Shown in pieces: positions 29,834 through 29,867 of a stretch of DNA of 29,867 nucleotides. The notes beneath the pieces were generated by a model that had not been told where the DNA came from, searched no databases, and worked only from the letters and a program-made list of their open reading frames with translations. Each line of letters starts with the position of its first letter. Within the stretch, counting starts at the first letter, position 1. Source of the DNA: 2-01-FULL-51-21 sp964348955 (GTDB lineage Bacteria; Patescibacteriota; Minisyncoccia; Phycocordibacterales; 2-01-FULL-51-21); NCBI GenBank assembly GCA_964348955.1, contig CAYGEN010000005.1, positions 1-29,867 on the forward strand, read 5' to 3'. The translations under genes were made by a program, and so were the position numbers.

Positions 29834-29867
29834 TATAAATACTTCTGCTATAGCAGAAGTATTTATA
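29834..29867. other. Perfect 34-bp palindrome at the end of the window
   Basis: TATAAATACTTCTGCTA followed by TAGCAGAAGTATTTATA: 17-bp arms with no spacer, ending on the last base. It may be an operator, a mobile-element end or a point where the assembly stopped. Confidence 0.7.

Overview
This 29.9 kb window looks like part of a Candidate Phyla Radiation (Patescibacteria) chromosome, most likely Parcubacteria-like. The evidence is a very compact layout with all genes on the + strand, a short CPR-style S4, an L13 of only 115 aa, an archaeal-type AspRS, a condensed GluRS and a seven-helix sensor kinase. TGA serves as a stop codon (murG, gltX, the amino-acid dehydrogenase), so the Gracilibacteria/SR1 code does not apply. 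A finer placement cannot be made by eye. The sequence opens inside rpsD and closes on a perfect 34-bp palindrome, so it may be a complete metagenomic contig.

Layout: (1) 1-2708: rpsD(partial)-rpoA-rplQ-rplM-rpsI, the end of the ribosomal/RNA polymerase cluster. (2) 2831-8157: grpE-dnaK ... dnaJ, the Hsp70 system, split by a hairpin-rich intergenic region and two accessory cell-surface genes (a Pro/Tyr-rich secreted protein and a glycine-zipper lipoprotein) that have strong Shine-Dalgarno sites and a shared terminator. (3) 8168-13814: a membrane protein, then a tightly coupled cluster of a Leu/Phe/Val-type dehydrogenase, a PaaK-like AMP ligase and a ThiF/MoeY (Rv1355c)-type E1-like enzyme, followed by a broken and an intact nitroreductase. 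This is a candidate uncharacterised small-molecule pathway. (4) 13818-17365: a 7TM histidine kinase, a HicBA-type toxin-antitoxin pair and an orphan ABC substrate-binding protein. Two repeated fragments of the kinase 3' end lie between and after these modules, which marks a recombination-scarred, mosaic zone. (5) 17512-21429: trpS, aspS, scpA, scpB. (6) 21434-28472: D,D-carboxypeptidase-mraY-ftsW/rodA-murG-gltX-M23 peptidase, a peptidoglycan/division operon. (7) 28473-29867: a gene-poor stretch, one unrecognised gene with its own promoter, SD and terminator, and the terminal palindrome.

The main regulatory observation concerns gene starts. At dnaJ, hicB, the substrate-binding protein and trpS an extended -10 box (TGN-TAnnnT) ends exactly 6 nt before the ATG, and at the intact nitroreductase and the M23 peptidase a -10 ends 7 nt before it, so these mRNAs should be leaderless or nearly so. 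The three accessory genes instead carry clear SD sequences and strong intrinsic terminators. Three palindromes sharing the core TAYGATATATCRTA may be sites of one regulator.
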